A DNA stretch of 64,000 bases, from positions 3,797,501 to 3,861,500 of the forward strand of contig CP130629.1 in assembly GCA_030644725.1 (NCBI GenBank). Direction: 5' to 3'. The translations under genes were made by a program, and so were the position numbers. Below the pieces are notes generated by a model. The model worked only from the letters and a program-made list of their open reading frames with translations. It was not told the origin of the DNA and ran no database searches. This DNA is from Candidatus Electrothrix communis. GTDB lineage: Bacteria > Desulfobacterota > Desulfobulbia > Desulfobulbales > Desulfobulbaceae. Shown here piece after piece: positions 41,557 to 50,864 of the stretch (position 1 is its first letter; each line of letters starts with the position of its first letter).

Positions 41557-42015
41557 TTATCCTTTCAGCAGCCATATCCCGCCCTGTAGGAACAAAAAAG
41601 CATAGAGCCCGGCCGCTACATCGTCCAGCATAATACCCAAGCCGCCGTGGATGCGTTGGTCAAACCAGCTCACCGGAAAGGGTTTCAGGATGTCGAAGAA
41701 GCGAAACAGGGCAAATCCGGCAAGAGCGGCCAAGGGATGCCAAGGTATCAGAGCCAGCGCAATCAGCTGCCCGAGGATCTCATCAATCACCACCAGGCCG
41801 GGATCCCCCCGATCCACGATTTTTTCTGCTGCCCCGGCCGCAGCCGTGCCGATCAGTAAAATCCCTGCCAACATCATCGCATAGGCGTGGGGGGAAAGTC
41901 TGTGCAGGCCCAGAGCCCAGAGCAGTACGCCGACCAGAGAGCCCCAGGTACCCGGTGCCTTGGGCAGGTAGCCGCTGTAGGCCCCGGTTGCTATGAACAT
42001 AAAGAGTTTATCCAT
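41557..42015 (-). CDS. pgpA: Phosphatidylglycerophosphatase A
   Basis: 152 residues, an inner-membrane enzyme that dephosphorylates phosphatidylglycerophosphate to phosphatidylglycerol. The signature is AYSGYLPKAPGTWGSLVGVL, followed by DPGLVVIDEILGQLIAL (the acidic site) and FRFFDILKPFPVSWFDQRIH and LGIMLDDVAAGLYAFLFL. I start at ATG 42015; further upstream in-frame codons reach 42168 but overlap larC and are not family-like. Four membrane segments are visible. It is last in the def-fmt-larC-pgpA unit. Confidence 0.92.
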   Translation of the reverse strand: MDKLFMFIATGAYSGYLPKAPGTWGSLVGVLLWALGLHRLSPHAYAMMLAGILLIGTAAAGAAEKIVDRGDPGLVVIDEILGQLIALALIPWHPLAALAGFALFRFFDILKPFPVSWFDQRIHGGLGIMLDDVAAGLYAFLFLQGGIWLLKG

Positions 42016-42067
42016 GATTATGTGAGAATATCTTAGTGTCTTGTAAAGGAGGTTCGTGGGAATAGAC

Positions 42068-43276
42068 TTAATGATGACCAATGGCCGCATTGCCCAGTTC
42101 TGCAACCGCAGCATAAATTTTTTGTAAGGGGATGTTCTGTTCTTCGGCCATTTTTGCGCAATCCTCATACTCCGGGGTAATTCTGACGCCCTCAGAGGTT
42201 GTTACCTTTTTTGCCCGCACGGTCCCCCAGGGGGTTGTCAGCTCAATGCCGGTTCTGGGCAGGGTCATACGTTGAACCGTATGAAAGCGGAGGCCGATGG
42301 CCGAGGTTTCGTTGAGGAGAGAATTTTTCAGGCGGGCAGCGTGGGTTGGGTCAGCAAGCAGGCGGAGGAGAAAACCGGGACGGCCCTTTTTCATTTGGAT
42401 GGGCACGAGGCTGACATCCAGTGCGCCTTGCTTTATCAGCTTGGCCGCAACATGGGGCCAGAGTTCTGGGTTCCAGTCGTCCAGATGGGTTTCAATGACT
42501 TCAACCTGTTGCGCTTCCTGCACGACCTCGTTGTACCCGATCATCAGGCGCAATAGGTTAGGTCTTCCGTCCTGTCGTTGCATAGTGCCTGCACCGTAAC
42601 CGGTTTGTTCCAGGGTCAGAGGCGGGATGGTCCCGAACGAGCTGCTCAGTTCGGTAGCCAAGGCCGCACCTGTGGGGGTGACCAGCTCCTGTTGTAGGCT
42701 GTCCCCGTAGACAGGAACACCTTTGAGCAGTTCGCAGACCGCCGGGGCAGGCAGAGGGATCTCCCCGTGTTGGCAACGGACCCAGCCCCCACCCGGTATG
42801 GGCAGGGGAGAACAGATGACCTCTTCTATACCGAGAAGATGGAGGCCAGCAACGACCCCGACAATATCAACGATCGCATCCAGGGCACCTACTTCGTGGA
42901 AATGGATTTTTTCGGGAACCGTCCCGTGGACATGGGCCTCAGCCTCGGCCAATCGAGTGAAGACAGCAAGGGAACGCTCCACAATAATCGGCTTCAGCTC
43001 TGATTGCTCCAGAATGGTGCGGATATCCGATAAATGGTGATGGACCCCGGTTTCATTTTCTTGAGCCTCAATCTGAATCTGAACCGAGGCCGCCTGTAAG
43101 CCGGAGATTGTGACGGGGGTACAGCAGAGTTCCCAACCCGGAAGCTTCAGATGGCTGAGCGTTTCCTGGAGGGCTTCCTGCGACAGCCCGGCATTGAGCA
43201 GGGCACCCAGAAACATATTGCCGCTGATTCCGGAAAAACAGTCCAGGAAGCAGATTTTTTTACCTAGGAACGACAT
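42068..43276 (-). CDS. larC: Nickel-pincer cofactor metallochelatase LarC
   Basis: 402 residues in a single frame, whereas some bacteria make LarC by a frameshift. Landmarks: FLDCFSGISGNMFLGALLNA, KIHFHEVGALDAIVDIVGV, LPIPGGGWVRCQHGEIPLPA, ELVTPTGAALATEL and ETHLDDWNPELW, FLLRLLADPTHA. LarC inserts nickel into the pyridinium-bis-thiocarboxylate mononucleotide made by LarB and LarE; those genes are not in the window. In many genomes larC is alone and its user enzyme is unknown. It sits 21 bases after fmt and 52 before pgpA on the same strand, so it is probably one transcription unit with them. Confidence 0.9.
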   Translation of the reverse strand: MSFLGKKICFLDCFSGISGNMFLGALLNAGLSQEALQETLSHLKLPGWELCCTPVTISGLQAASVQIQIEAQENETGVHHHLSDIRTILEQSELKPIIVERSLAVFTRLAEAEAHVHGTVPEKIHFHEVGALDAIVDIVGVVAGLHLLGIEEVICSPLPIPGGGWVRCQHGEIPLPAPAVCELLKGVPVYGDSLQQELVTPTGAALATELSSSFGTIPPLTLEQTGYGAGTMQRQDGRPNLLRLMIGYNEVVQEAQQVEVIETHLDDWNPELWPHVAAKLIKQGALDVSLVPIQMKKGRPGFLLRLLADPTHAARLKNSLLNETSAIGLRFHTVQRMTLPRTGIELTTPWGTVRAKKVTTSEGVRITPEYEDCAKMAEEQNIPLQKIYAAVAELGNAAIGHH

Positions 43277-43297
43277 AGGGAGGGTCAGGTAAAAGTT

Positions 43298-44239
43298 TCA
43301 GCTAAACTGTTCGCCGATGGGCAGTTTCATCCCGCAGATGCAGGCCTGGACACACATCCGCTTTTTGCCCTCCGGTTGAATCTCCCGGATCAGCAGATAA
43401 TCCTTGCCCGTGGCTATCAGAACACCGTTTTTGTCCGCCCGACAGAGGGTACCGGGTTTTTCCTTCACCTCACCTTGAATGACCTGCGGTTTGAAGAACC
43501 GGAAACGTCTCTTATCAATAAAACTGTAGGCTGAAGGCCAAGGGTCAAGGCCGCGAATCAGGCAATGCAGCTCGGTTGCGGATTTACTCCAGTCCAGCTG
43601 GCCCATCTCCTTTTTAAGCATAGGAGCAGGGCAGGATAGTGCGTCATCCTGCGAGGTCGGGGGTAAATCGCCTTGCTTGATCCGGGATATCGCCTCAAAG
43701 AGGGCCTGACCGCCCAGGTCAGCCAGTTTTTGAAACAGGGTGCCGCTGGTGTCTTCTTCTGTGATCGGCAGGCTGAGCGGCAGGAGGATATCCCCGGTAT
43801 CCACACCCTCATCCATCTGCATGATGGTGACCCCGGTCTCGGTCTCGCCATTGATGACTGCCCATTGAATGGGAGCTGCTCCCCTGTATTTGGGCAGGAG
43901 CGAGCCGTGGACATTGATGATGCCCAAGCGGGGGAGGTTAAGCAGGCGGCCCGGCAGGATCCTGCCGTAGGCTGTGACCACGATCAGGTCGGGCTTTAAG
44001 GCGCTGATCTCTTCAAAAAACGCATCATTGCAGATACAGGTCGGTTGGAGGACAGGAATCTCTGCTTTTTCCGCCAGGACTTTCACCGATGGCGGACAGA
44101 GTTTTTTTCCCCGTCCCTGCCTACAATCCGGTTGGCAGACCACGCCCACTACCTGTTCCGGGCAGTCGAGCAGGGCATGAAGACTGGGCACGGCAAAATC
44201 GGGGGTCCCCATGAAAATGATACGCAGAGGCTCACTCAT
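43298..44239 (-). CDS. fmt: Methionyl-tRNA formyltransferase
   Basis: 313 residues. The formyl-donor site motif is SLLPKYRGAAPIQWAVINGE (with the preceding NVHG), the N-terminal IFMGTPDFAVPSLHALLD, and TGVTIMQMDEGVDTGDILL are all intact. The C-terminal OB-like domain has GLDPWPSAYSFI. It formylates the initiator tRNA; the deformylase gene is directly upstream (12-base gap), the normal def-fmt pair. Confidence 0.95.
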   Translation of the reverse strand: MSEPLRIIFMGTPDFAVPSLHALLDCPEQVVGVVCQPDCRQGRGKKLCPPSVKVLAEKAEIPVLQPTCICNDAFFEEISALKPDLIVVTAYGRILPGRLLNLPRLGIINVHGSLLPKYRGAAPIQWAVINGETETGVTIMQMDEGVDTGDILLPLSLPITEEDTSGTLFQKLADLGGQALFEAISRIKQGDLPPTSQDDALSCPAPMLKKEMGQLDWSKSATELHCLIRGLDPWPSAYSFIDKRRFRFFKPQVIQGEVKEKPGTLCRADKNGVLIATGKDYLLIREIQPEGKKRMCVQACICGMKLPIGEQFS

Positions 44240-44251
44240 TCCTTGATTTTC

Positions 44252-44758
44252 CTATTGATTTTTTAATATTTTTTTCAGCTTTTTCTTGTACAGTCCCCGT
44301 TTCAGGCTGCTTATCCGGTCAATGAATAAGGTGCCATGCAGATGATCCACTTCGTGCTGGATGATCCGGGCAAAGCGATCTTCGGCTATGAAATCCAGTT
44401 CTTTTCCTTCTGGGTCCTGGGCCATAACCCTGATTTTTCGAAAGCGGTCCACCTTGGCAGAGTACTCCACAACACTCAGGCAGCCTTCCTGATCAGGTAC
44501 CGTACCTTCGCCCTCGGAGATAACAGGGTTGATAAGGACGATATATTTTTGTTCATCCTCTTCGGTCGAGATATCAACCACCACTATCTGGCGGGCAACA
44601 CCGATCTGGTTACCTGCCAAGCCGACGCCTTGGGCATCGTACATGGTTTCGGCCATATCTTCGGCCAATTCTCGGAGCGCGTCATCAAACTCTTCTATTT
44701 TTACTGCTTTTTTCCGGAGTACCGGAGCAGGATAGGTCATTATTTCTCTGATAGCCAT
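44252..44758 (-). CDS. def: Peptide deformylase
   Basis: 168 residues with the three metalloenzyme motifs GVGLAGNQIG (usual G-x-G-L-A-A-x-Q has G for A here), EGCLSV and QHEVDHLHG (H-E-x-x-D-H). It removes the formyl group from nascent proteins. It is first gene of the def-fmt-larC-pgpA unit, transcribed away from the YkgJ-type gene. Confidence 0.96.
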   Translation of the reverse strand: MAIREIMTYPAPVLRKKAVKIEEFDDALRELAEDMAETMYDAQGVGLAGNQIGVARQIVVVDISTEEDEQKYIVLINPVISEGEGTVPDQEGCLSVVEYSAKVDRFRKIRVMAQDPEGKELDFIAEDRFARIIQHEVDHLHGTLFIDRISSLKRGLYKKKLKKILKNQ

Positions 44759-45078
44759 TATTGGAAGTATGTCAGAAGTAAACTTGAAAAATTATTTCGC
44801 GAAATTGAGGAGATGATATTGTGCTGTTTGCAGCATCTCTCAAAAAATACCCGGATTGTGCGTTCCGCCATTTTTGGGCGGAGTCAGCGCATTTTTATCA
44901 GGGCAACAGCGTCTCTTTTTTCCGCAAGCTGATACCTAATAATTTTCTTGCCTGCTGTAAAGGAGAAAGGCAACTTCAGCTGCATGGAAAAAACATCGCT
45001 CCTGCTTGTTTTCGATTTGAATCTTGTGTACTTTGAAAGGCAATTTCAAATTTATAGAGAAGAAGAGGGGAGCAGAAG
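44759..45078. other. Divergent promoter region, no gene
   Basis: The 320 bases lie between the divergently transcribed def and the YkgJ-type gene. They must hold promoters for both. No frame has coding character, and I cannot mark boxes with confidence. Confidence 0.5.
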
Positions 45079-46002
45079 GTGAAGAGAAAGGTGAAGAAAG
45101 AAGATTTTCAGGATGGAATAGCGTTGCTGAGGCAGCCGGTGTTACCGCTGGCCTTTATGGTCCAATTCATGTATCAGCTCAGCGGCCCCGAGGCAAAGAT
45201 TGAAGATATCATTGCCGAGATGACCGAGCCGATTGAGACCGCCTACGCGGTCTACGCGGAGCCGGACAAGTTGCTGCGCTGTTATCTTGATCAGCTGCAA
45301 TTATTGGAAAAATTGGGAAATGTGGATGCTGACCAGCAACCGGATGAACTGGACGCTGAGGTGGTGGACGAGTCTGGCCAACCGGTGGATGCGATAACGG
45401 CCTGCACGGCTTTGATCAATCAGCGCATTTTGGAAGCAGAATTGGAGGAGATCAACTCCCGGCTCTGTGCGCCTTGTAACTGTACGCTCTGCTGCGTGGG
45501 ACCGGAGAAAGGGATGGCCCATGAATTCTTTGAGATTCCCTTGCAGGCTTCGGAAACGGAACTCTTTGCCCTTCCCCGTCATGACACACCTGAGAGTCGG
45601 AGCAGGCTGGCCCTTGATTCGGGGACGGATGATGGTGGTGTTTTGCAGGTCGATGGTCGTCCTTTTTATCACGGTGCTGATGCGGATCAATGCGGTACCG
45701 GCACCCCGGAACTGGTGCATTGGCAAAACGGCTGGAGCATGATTCTGCCTAAGGACTCATCCTGCCCCGCTCTTGAGCTGAACGGACGCTGCACCGTGTA
45801 CAGTCAACGCCCCCAGGTTTGCCGCCGTCCGCAGATCTTCAGTTATATTCTTGAACCGATGGAACAGAGCAGAAAATATATGATGAGAAATTCTCTCCTT
45901 GCAGTAACCGACTGCCCTTATGTACAATTCCTGCAAGAGGAAATTACCACCTATGCAGCGGCATGTGAGCTTGACTGTATCCTGAAAGCGAATAAGGGCT
46001 GA
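45079..46002 (+). CDS. YkgJ-family cysteine-cluster protein (307 aa)
   Basis: GTG start at 45079 behind GAGGGGAGC. An N-terminal helical part (about 1-125) precedes the cysteine cluster CAPCNCTLCCVGPEKG, which is the C-x2-C-x-C-x2-CC form of the YkgJ/CxxCxxCC group that probably binds iron-sulfur or zinc. The second half holds the conserved CPALELNGRCTVYSQRPQVC followed by RRPQIFSYI, as in the family (C-x-F-L-x-x-x-G-x-C-x-I-Y-x-x-R-P-x-x-C-R). Function is unknown, and the partner is unknown. The unusually long N-terminal half is specific to this gene. Confidence 0.82.
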   Translation: MKRKVKKEDFQDGIALLRQPVLPLAFMVQFMYQLSGPEAKIEDIIAEMTEPIETAYAVYAEPDKLLRCYLDQLQLLEKLGNVDADQQPDELDAEVVDESGQPVDAITACTALINQRILEAELEEINSRLCAPCNCTLCCVGPEKGMAHEFFEIPLQASETELFALPRHDTPESRSRLALDSGTDDGGVLQVDGRPFYHGADADQCGTGTPELVHWQNGWSMILPKDSSCPALELNGRCTVYSQRPQVCRRPQIFSYILEPMEQSRKYMMRNSLLAVTDCPYVQFLQEEITTYAAACELDCILKANKG

Positions 46003-46102
46003 TTTTTCAAACGCCCTCTTTTCGACCGAGAGAGCGGTGGTTTCTGAGAAATTTCCATGAGCGAGTAGATAAGTAGATACCCTTGAGGAGGTGAGAACGA
46101 GC

Positions 46103-47107
46103 GTGTTGAAGCTTACAGCGGTGGTTGACAGGGTACGCGAGCACATCATGATCGACGGGACTGGTCGGCTCTATAAAAAAGAGGTGATACGGATTGTTTT
46201 CCCCTCTATTCTGACCATTCTTCTCTTTGTGGTGACCCTTTTTGCTGTCGCCCTGCCGGTGTTTAAGCATAACCTCCTGGCTCAGAAAAAAGCATTGATT
46301 GCCGCTGAGGTTCAGACCGTTCTCAGTATGTTGGGACATTATGAACAACTGGTGAACTCCGGCCAGCTTTCCTTAGAGGTAGGGCAGAAGTTGGCAACAG
46401 ACCAGATCCGAGAAATCCGCTATGGATTTGAAGGGAGAGGGTATTTTTGGATTAACGATACGCAGCCGGTCATGATCATGCATCCACGTTTTCAACGGAT
46501 GGAGGGTAAGAATCTAGCGGATTTGACGGATTCACAAGGCCGACATCTTTTTCAGGAATTTGTTGTCCTGGCAAAAGAAGATAACGGCGGTTATGCTCAA
46601 TATTATTGGAAATGGAAAAAAGATCCCGTGCGTATTATACCCAAACTTGCTTATGTGAAACTTTTTAAACCTTGGGGATGGGTTATCGGCACCGGCATTT
46701 TTTTTGAAGAAATCAACGATGAAATTGCTCATCTGACGAAGGGGTTACTCTGCATCTCGATCGTTATTGTTACGATCACTCTTTTTCTGTCTCTCTATAT
46801 TGTTAAGAATTCTTTAGGTGAGATGAAAAAAAGGCTTGTCGCTGAAAAGGAACTCAATCTCTATAAGGATGAGTTGGAAGAACTTGTCGAGCAACGGACG
46901 GAAAAATTACAGGAAGCGATGTCCCAGGTGAAAATATTAAGCGGTTTCCTGCCGATATGTGCCTCCTGTAAAAAAATACGGGACGATAAGGGGTATTGGA
47001 GCCAGATTGAGACATATATACGAAAGTATTCCGAAGCGGAATTTAGCCACGGTATTTGCCCTGATTGCGCAGCAAAACTGTACCCAGAATTATACGAGGA
47101 AAAATAA
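46103..47107 (+). CDS. Membrane sensor: single Cache domain, coiled coil, C-terminal cysteine motif
   Basis: The perfect ribosome site GGAGGTGA at 46087-46094 stands 8 bases before GTG 46103, which I take as the start. A membrane segment (IRIVFPSILTILLFVVTLFAVAL) is followed by a periplasmic sCache domain (RYGFEGRGYFWINDTQPVMI, MHPRFQRMEGKNL, YVKLFKPWGWVIGTGIFFEE). A second membrane segment (GLLCISIVIVTITLFLSLYIV), a coiled coil (DELEELVEQRTEKLQEAMSQ) and the end PICASCKKIRDDKGYWSQIE ... FSHGICPDCAAKLYPELYEE follow. The last 55 residues recur in the GAF protein at 58.3 kb. No kinase, cyclase or methyl-acceptor part is present, so output through the Cys motif (metal or redox) is an inference. 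Confidence 0.85.
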   Translation: MLKLTAVVDRVREHIMIDGTGRLYKKEVIRIVFPSILTILLFVVTLFAVALPVFKHNLLAQKKALIAAEVQTVLSMLGHYEQLVNSGQLSLEVGQKLATDQIREIRYGFEGRGYFWINDTQPVMIMHPRFQRMEGKNLADLTDSQGRHLFQEFVVLAKEDNGGYAQYYWKWKKDPVRIIPKLAYVKLFKPWGWVIGTGIFFEEINDEIAHLTKGLLCISIVIVTITLFLSLYIVKNSLGEMKKRLVAEKELNLYKDELEELVEQRTEKLQEAMSQVKILSGFLPICASCKKIRDDKGYWSQIETYIRKYSEAEFSHGICPDCAAKLYPELYEEK

Positions 47108-47130
47108 TTTTTTCGGATTGTTATATCCTG

Positions 47131-47457
47131 TTAGGATTCTTTCTGTTTTTCTTCGTGGGGTGTTCTTCCTCCCTTCTTGTAGCGATATCTTATGATGGAC
47201 TGAAGGATAAAAAAATTGGCTACGTAAAAAGGAAGATAAAAAATTATCCCCCAAAGAAAGGCATTGCGCAGGTTGTGGCCCAACAGGAAGGCGATGAACG
47301 CACTGAATCCGCACCAGAAGAAAATACCTCGGATAACCCTTGGGTACTCAGTACGGATTGTGTACCAGAGATCAAGGATTCGATAGAAGGCGGCTAACAC
47401 CTGGACACCCACGCACATTCCGAGAAGAAAGACGATAATTTTTCCGACAACCATCAT
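47131..47457 (-). CDS. Small membrane protein (108 aa)
   Basis: Three hydrophobic segments (VGKIIVFLLGMCVGVQVLAAF, GIFFWCGFSAFIAFLLGHNL, AFLWGIIFYLPFYVANFFIL) and a basic C-terminus (YRYKKGGRTPHEEKQKE). It overlaps the PEP-synthase-like gene by 4 bases (ATGA), so it is translated with it. I do not recognise a family. It could be a membrane partner of the large protein. Confidence 0.65.
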   Translation of the reverse strand: MMVVGKIIVFLLGMCVGVQVLAAFYRILDLWYTIRTEYPRVIRGIFFWCGFSAFIAFLLGHNLRNAFLWGIIFYLPFYVANFFILQSIIRYRYKKGGRTPHEEKQKES

Positions 47458-50120
47458 GTTGCCACCCCCGTTTTTGAAGATATTTTAATTTGCGTTTTTC
47501 GCTCAGCATGAATGTGCACAATTCCTTGATCGCCGTCAACATAAAGTCGAACACCGCTCCGAATCCGCTTTGTGCATTCCGCGACATCCACCACACAGGG
47601 AAGTCCGTATTCTCTGGCTACGGTTCCGGCATGGGAGAGGTAACTCCCCACTTCCACCACCGCTGCCCCTGCGGTGAGAAAGAGCGGGGTCCAGGCTGGG
47701 TCCGTGTACGGGGCGATCAGGATTTCTCCGGGCTGTAATTCCGTATTAACGGCAGGGTCTAGGATGACTCGGGCGATTCCCTCGTAAGATCCCGGAGAGG
47801 CGGATTTGCCGCGAAGGACTGCGCTGTCTTCAGTGGCCTGTTGATGCGGCTGAAGATTCTCCGACAGGTCGATCCCTACGGTTTTCCGAGGGGGTTTTTG
47901 AGAAAAACGGGCGTATTCAAGTCGTCGCTGGCGGAGCCGGTTTTCAACATCAGGCCAGCTTAGCACCCCTTTCAGCATGCTTCTGACCTCGTCTAGCTGG
48001 AGAAAGAAAATATCATTTTTGCATTTTAGGATACCTTTGGCCAGGAATTCGCGTTCAATGCTGAGCAACTTTTTGCGAACAAAAGAGAAACCCAAAATAT
48101 GATAAAATCGGGAATTCTCCCTGAGTTTTATCAGATATCTTGCCTGGGTAAGAAGGAAATTGAGAAGACGTTGGCGTGGACGGAAAAGGCGTTCCAGGGG
48201 GAGGGGGGCAAGCTGCTGGCGCAGCGCGGCCTTCAGCGCGGCCCGACTCTGCGCAGGTGTTTTTTTGGGTTGCCTCAGATCCACGTCCGCGAGGAGATAA
48301 TTACGTATCATGCTGATGACTTGATTCGGACATTCCTCCCAGCGAGGAGATTGCAGCTCAAGTTCTCGCACGGCCCGGTGCCCGTGTTTTGCTAAAAATT
48401 GGTCAAAGAGGCGGAGAAATTTTTCCCCCTCCGGTACCCCTCTGATTGTATCCAACACCTGTTCTGTCGGGCAGTGCAGAAGCAGATTCCGTACAGGTTG
48501 GTGGCGAGCTGCTTCCTCTGCAACTTTCTTGATTTCACGTCCCATTTCTGCGGAAAATACGTCGTGCTGGCCGGAGCAAAGGAGCGGTATCGTATCCAGA
48601 GGGGCATCAGGCCACCAATGCTTGAGAAGCATTGTTAAGAGGCTGGGAAAAAATACGCTGCGGGCCGCTGAAAAATTTGCCATCATGGGGGCATTGCCAA
48701 TTGGATCAAGTAAGTGAGGCATGATCCATAGGCGTTGCAGGGTTTCGGCTGGACCGTAGTTTGGGTTGCTTTCTGTCTTGTGGCATAAGGACCTGTAATC
48801 AGACATGAAATTTGTTGGCATGTTACGAGTGCGGGCGAAGATGCTGCCAAGAGTGAGGTAGCTGTAGCATAATACTGGAAGGAGAATAAGGAGTTTATAC
48901 AAGGAGATTTGCGTAAACGACAGATCAGCATCAAGGCGTAGATCATAGAGGAGGCTGGCTAATTTCTGATCGGAAAGCCTCAACGGAAGCAGAGGACGCA
49001 GGAATCTGAGGTCAAGGTAGAGCCGTCCGTCGATGAGACGGACCACGGGAAAGAGCGCTCGAGAGAGCAGATCCGCCGTCATCGGAGTAAGCGGTTCGGT
49101 CAGATTTTCGATATAGGGTTTGCCCAGGACATACTGCCCCACAGGGTCTTTTGTTTGTTCGGTGAGGCCTATGGCGGTGATGGGGCGGGACTGGAGCAGG
49201 TAGAAGGCATTATCAGCAATGGCCCATTCCAGATCCTGGGGCGAGCCGAAATACTCTTCTGCCCGGATGGCCCAGGTTGCTACGGTGTTGAGGTGATCGG
49301 GCGGCAACGTTTCCTGCTGCTGCATATCCGGGGGAATTTCTTCCAGCCGGGATTCGGCACCGGCCCGGAGGGAGGAGGAAACCATAAAACGCTTGCGGGC
49401 GATTCGGCGTTCGCGTTGTTGCAGGGTGTTGCGGTCCAGGATGTAGCGATCCGGTGTCACTCTGCCGTCAACAATGGCGGCCCCCATGCCCCAGGAGGAC
49501 TCGGTGATGATTTCCTCTGCACCGGAAACCGGGTTGACCGTAAAGGTGATGCCTGAAACCTCAGCCCGGATCATTTCTTGTACCACCACAGCCATCTGCG
49601 CGGCACCATGCTCAATCCCACGGGCAAGGCGATAGCTGACCGCCTCGGTATTCCAGAGTGAGGCCCAGCATGAGCGGATCATGTGGAGCAGGTTACTTTG
49701 GTCAACATAATAATAGGTCCCGTGTTGCCCGGCAAAACTGGCACCCTGGAGATCTTCTGTGGTTGCGGAACTGCGCACGGCGCAGAGAAGGTCATCCCCT
49801 CTTTCCTGGACAAGCTGCTCATGAGCGCTCAGAATGGCCTGGGAAGGGAGGGAAGGCAGCTCAGTCGAGGTTATCGTCTCGCGGATCGGGGCGCAGTATT
49901 GTTCCAGCTCTTTGGGTTGGGCTTTGGCAAGTTGATTCAGTTTGTTTTCCAGACCAAGGGATGCAAAGAAATTGCTATATGTCTGCGCGGTGACAACAAA
50001 ACCGGGAGGAACGGGAAAGTCTACCCCGGTCAGTTCGCCTAGATTGGCCCCTTTTCCGCCGACCTCGGCGGTATCCTTTTTATTGAGAGAAGAAAAGAGG
50101 CGAATGTGGGGGCTGGTCAT
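47454..50120 (-). CDS. PEP-synthase-like phosphotransferase (PEP-utilising enzyme)
   Basis: 888 residues. The N-terminal ATP-grasp-type domain begins with DTAEVGGKGANLGELTGVDF and PVPPGFVVTAQTY, and contains VRSSATTEDLQGASFAGQHG (the PPDK-type nucleotide loop). The C-terminal phosphohistidine domain has ILIAPYTDPAWTPLFLTAGA, EVGSYLSHAGTVAREYGLPC with the reactive His, and IRSGVRLYVDGDQG. The middle third (about 330-720) is not that of PpsA; the arrangement is ATP-grasp, helical middle, swivelling His domain, as in rifampin phosphotransferase-like proteins. It has no PEP-binding TIM barrel that I can see, so it likely phosphorylates a small molecule, not pyruvate. The substrate is unknown. Confidence 0.85.
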   Translation of the reverse strand: MTSPHIRLFSSLNKKDTAEVGGKGANLGELTGVDFPVPPGFVVTAQTYSNFFASLGLENKLNQLAKAQPKELEQYCAPIRETITSTELPSLPSQAILSAHEQLVQERGDDLLCAVRSSATTEDLQGASFAGQHGTYYYVDQSNLLHMIRSCWASLWNTEAVSYRLARGIEHGAAQMAVVVQEMIRAEVSGITFTVNPVSGAEEIITESSWGMGAAIVDGRVTPDRYILDRNTLQQRERRIARKRFMVSSSLRAGAESRLEEIPPDMQQQETLPPDHLNTVATWAIRAEEYFGSPQDLEWAIADNAFYLLQSRPITAIGLTEQTKDPVGQYVLGKPYIENLTEPLTPMTADLLSRALFPVVRLIDGRLYLDLRFLRPLLPLRLSDQKLASLLYDLRLDADLSFTQISLYKLLILLPVLCYSYLTLGSIFARTRNMPTNFMSDYRSLCHKTESNPNYGPAETLQRLWIMPHLLDPIGNAPMMANFSAARSVFFPSLLTMLLKHWWPDAPLDTIPLLCSGQHDVFSAEMGREIKKVAEEAARHQPVRNLLLHCPTEQVLDTIRGVPEGEKFLRLFDQFLAKHGHRAVRELELQSPRWEECPNQVISMIRNYLLADVDLRQPKKTPAQSRAALKAALRQQLAPLPLERLFRPRQRLLNFLLTQARYLIKLRENSRFYHILGFSFVRKKLLSIEREFLAKGILKCKNDIFFLQLDEVRSMLKGVLSWPDVENRLRQRRLEYARFSQKPPRKTVGIDLSENLQPHQQATEDSAVLRGKSASPGSYEGIARVILDPAVNTELQPGEILIAPYTDPAWTPLFLTAGAAVVEVGSYLSHAGTVAREYGLPCVVDVAECTKRIRSGVRLYVDGDQGIVHIHAERKTQIKISSKTGVAT

Positions 50121-50449
50121 GGGTATCCTGCGCTGTCCTTTGTTGTCCGGTGTGTTTTTAGTCTCAACCTTCTCATATCATGAAGTCGATGATAGCGGAT
50201 ATCCCGGTGGAAGCCAACGAATTTTCATTGGCAGCGATCCCCCTTGCTTTGACCGGGTGCAATCTTGTTATACTGGTACCGTTGTTGAGCAGCAAAAGTC
50301 TAAAATTTCATACGGCACGTCCCTCTTTTTTCTTTCCTTTATCAAGGATAATGTTATGTTGGGACATTTCGCGTTGCAGGCGGTCTGTTTTGTCCGCTAC
50401 AAGGCTGAGTTTGTTCTTCAGAGAAAATGTAAGCTAGGAGGTCCTGATT
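50121..50449. other. Intergenic stretch between divergent genes, no gene seen
   Basis: This is the shared upstream region of the PEP-synthase-like gene and the small gene at 50450. Frames crossing it have no coding character. The ribosome site TAGGAGG at its right end belongs to the small gene. Confidence 0.5.
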
Positions 50450-50677
50450 ATGCCGAAATACACGGTAAAGATTCAACCGGGGAAACGAGCCGAGGCCTGT
50501 ACCTGCAAGATGGGGCAGCAGAGGTACACAGTGGAAGCCGAGTCCAAGGATGCGGCAATGACACTTGCCGGAAACAGATGGTACGATGCAGAGTGCCCGA
50601 ATAGGCAACCAGATGATTGCCCGCATGGTCGAGAGGAGATTATTGCCGAGTGCAGTTACACTGTACAGGAAGTGTAA
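50450..50677 (+). CDS. Small cysteine-containing hypothetical protein (75 aa)
   Basis: A strong ribosome site (TAGGAGG, 8 bases before ATG 50450) and natural composition support this 75-residue protein. It contains EACTCKMGQQRYTVEA, AECPNRQPDDCPHG and a final Cys in AECSYTV, five cysteines in all; the pairs C-x-C and C-x6-C-x-H could bind a metal. No family is known to me. It is alone, in front of a dispersed repeat. Confidence 0.7.
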   Translation: MPKYTVKIQPGKRAEACTCKMGQQRYTVEAESKDAAMTLAGNRWYDAECPNRQPDDCPHGREEIIAECSYTVQEV

Positions 50678-50743
50678 GGGGTATTTCCTCATCGTTCATC
50701 GTTGGTCCATTGTTGCTGAAGCGCGGTTTTTTGTCCAGGCTGT

Positions 50744-50822
50744 GTAGGGGCGAACCCCCGTGTTCGCCCTGAATGTTCCGTGCCGTATATAAACGGGCAG
50801 GCACAGGGGGCCTGCCCCTACG
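50744..50822. repeat. Dispersed REP-like repeat, copy 1
   Basis: The element begins GTAGGGGCG and ends GCCCCTAC (inverted), with the inner parts CGTGTTCGCCCTGAA and CCGTATATAAACGGGCAGGC. A second copy with the same layout stands at 59102-59179. Non-coding and intergenic. Confidence 0.8.
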
Positions 50823-50864
50823 GTGCTGTCCTGAAAAATGGGGATTTATTTTTTTGGGAATCGC

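Noticed and set aside
42015-42168. Longer pgpA start giving a 203-residue protein
   Set aside because: It would overlap the end of larC by 100 bases and add residues not found in the family.
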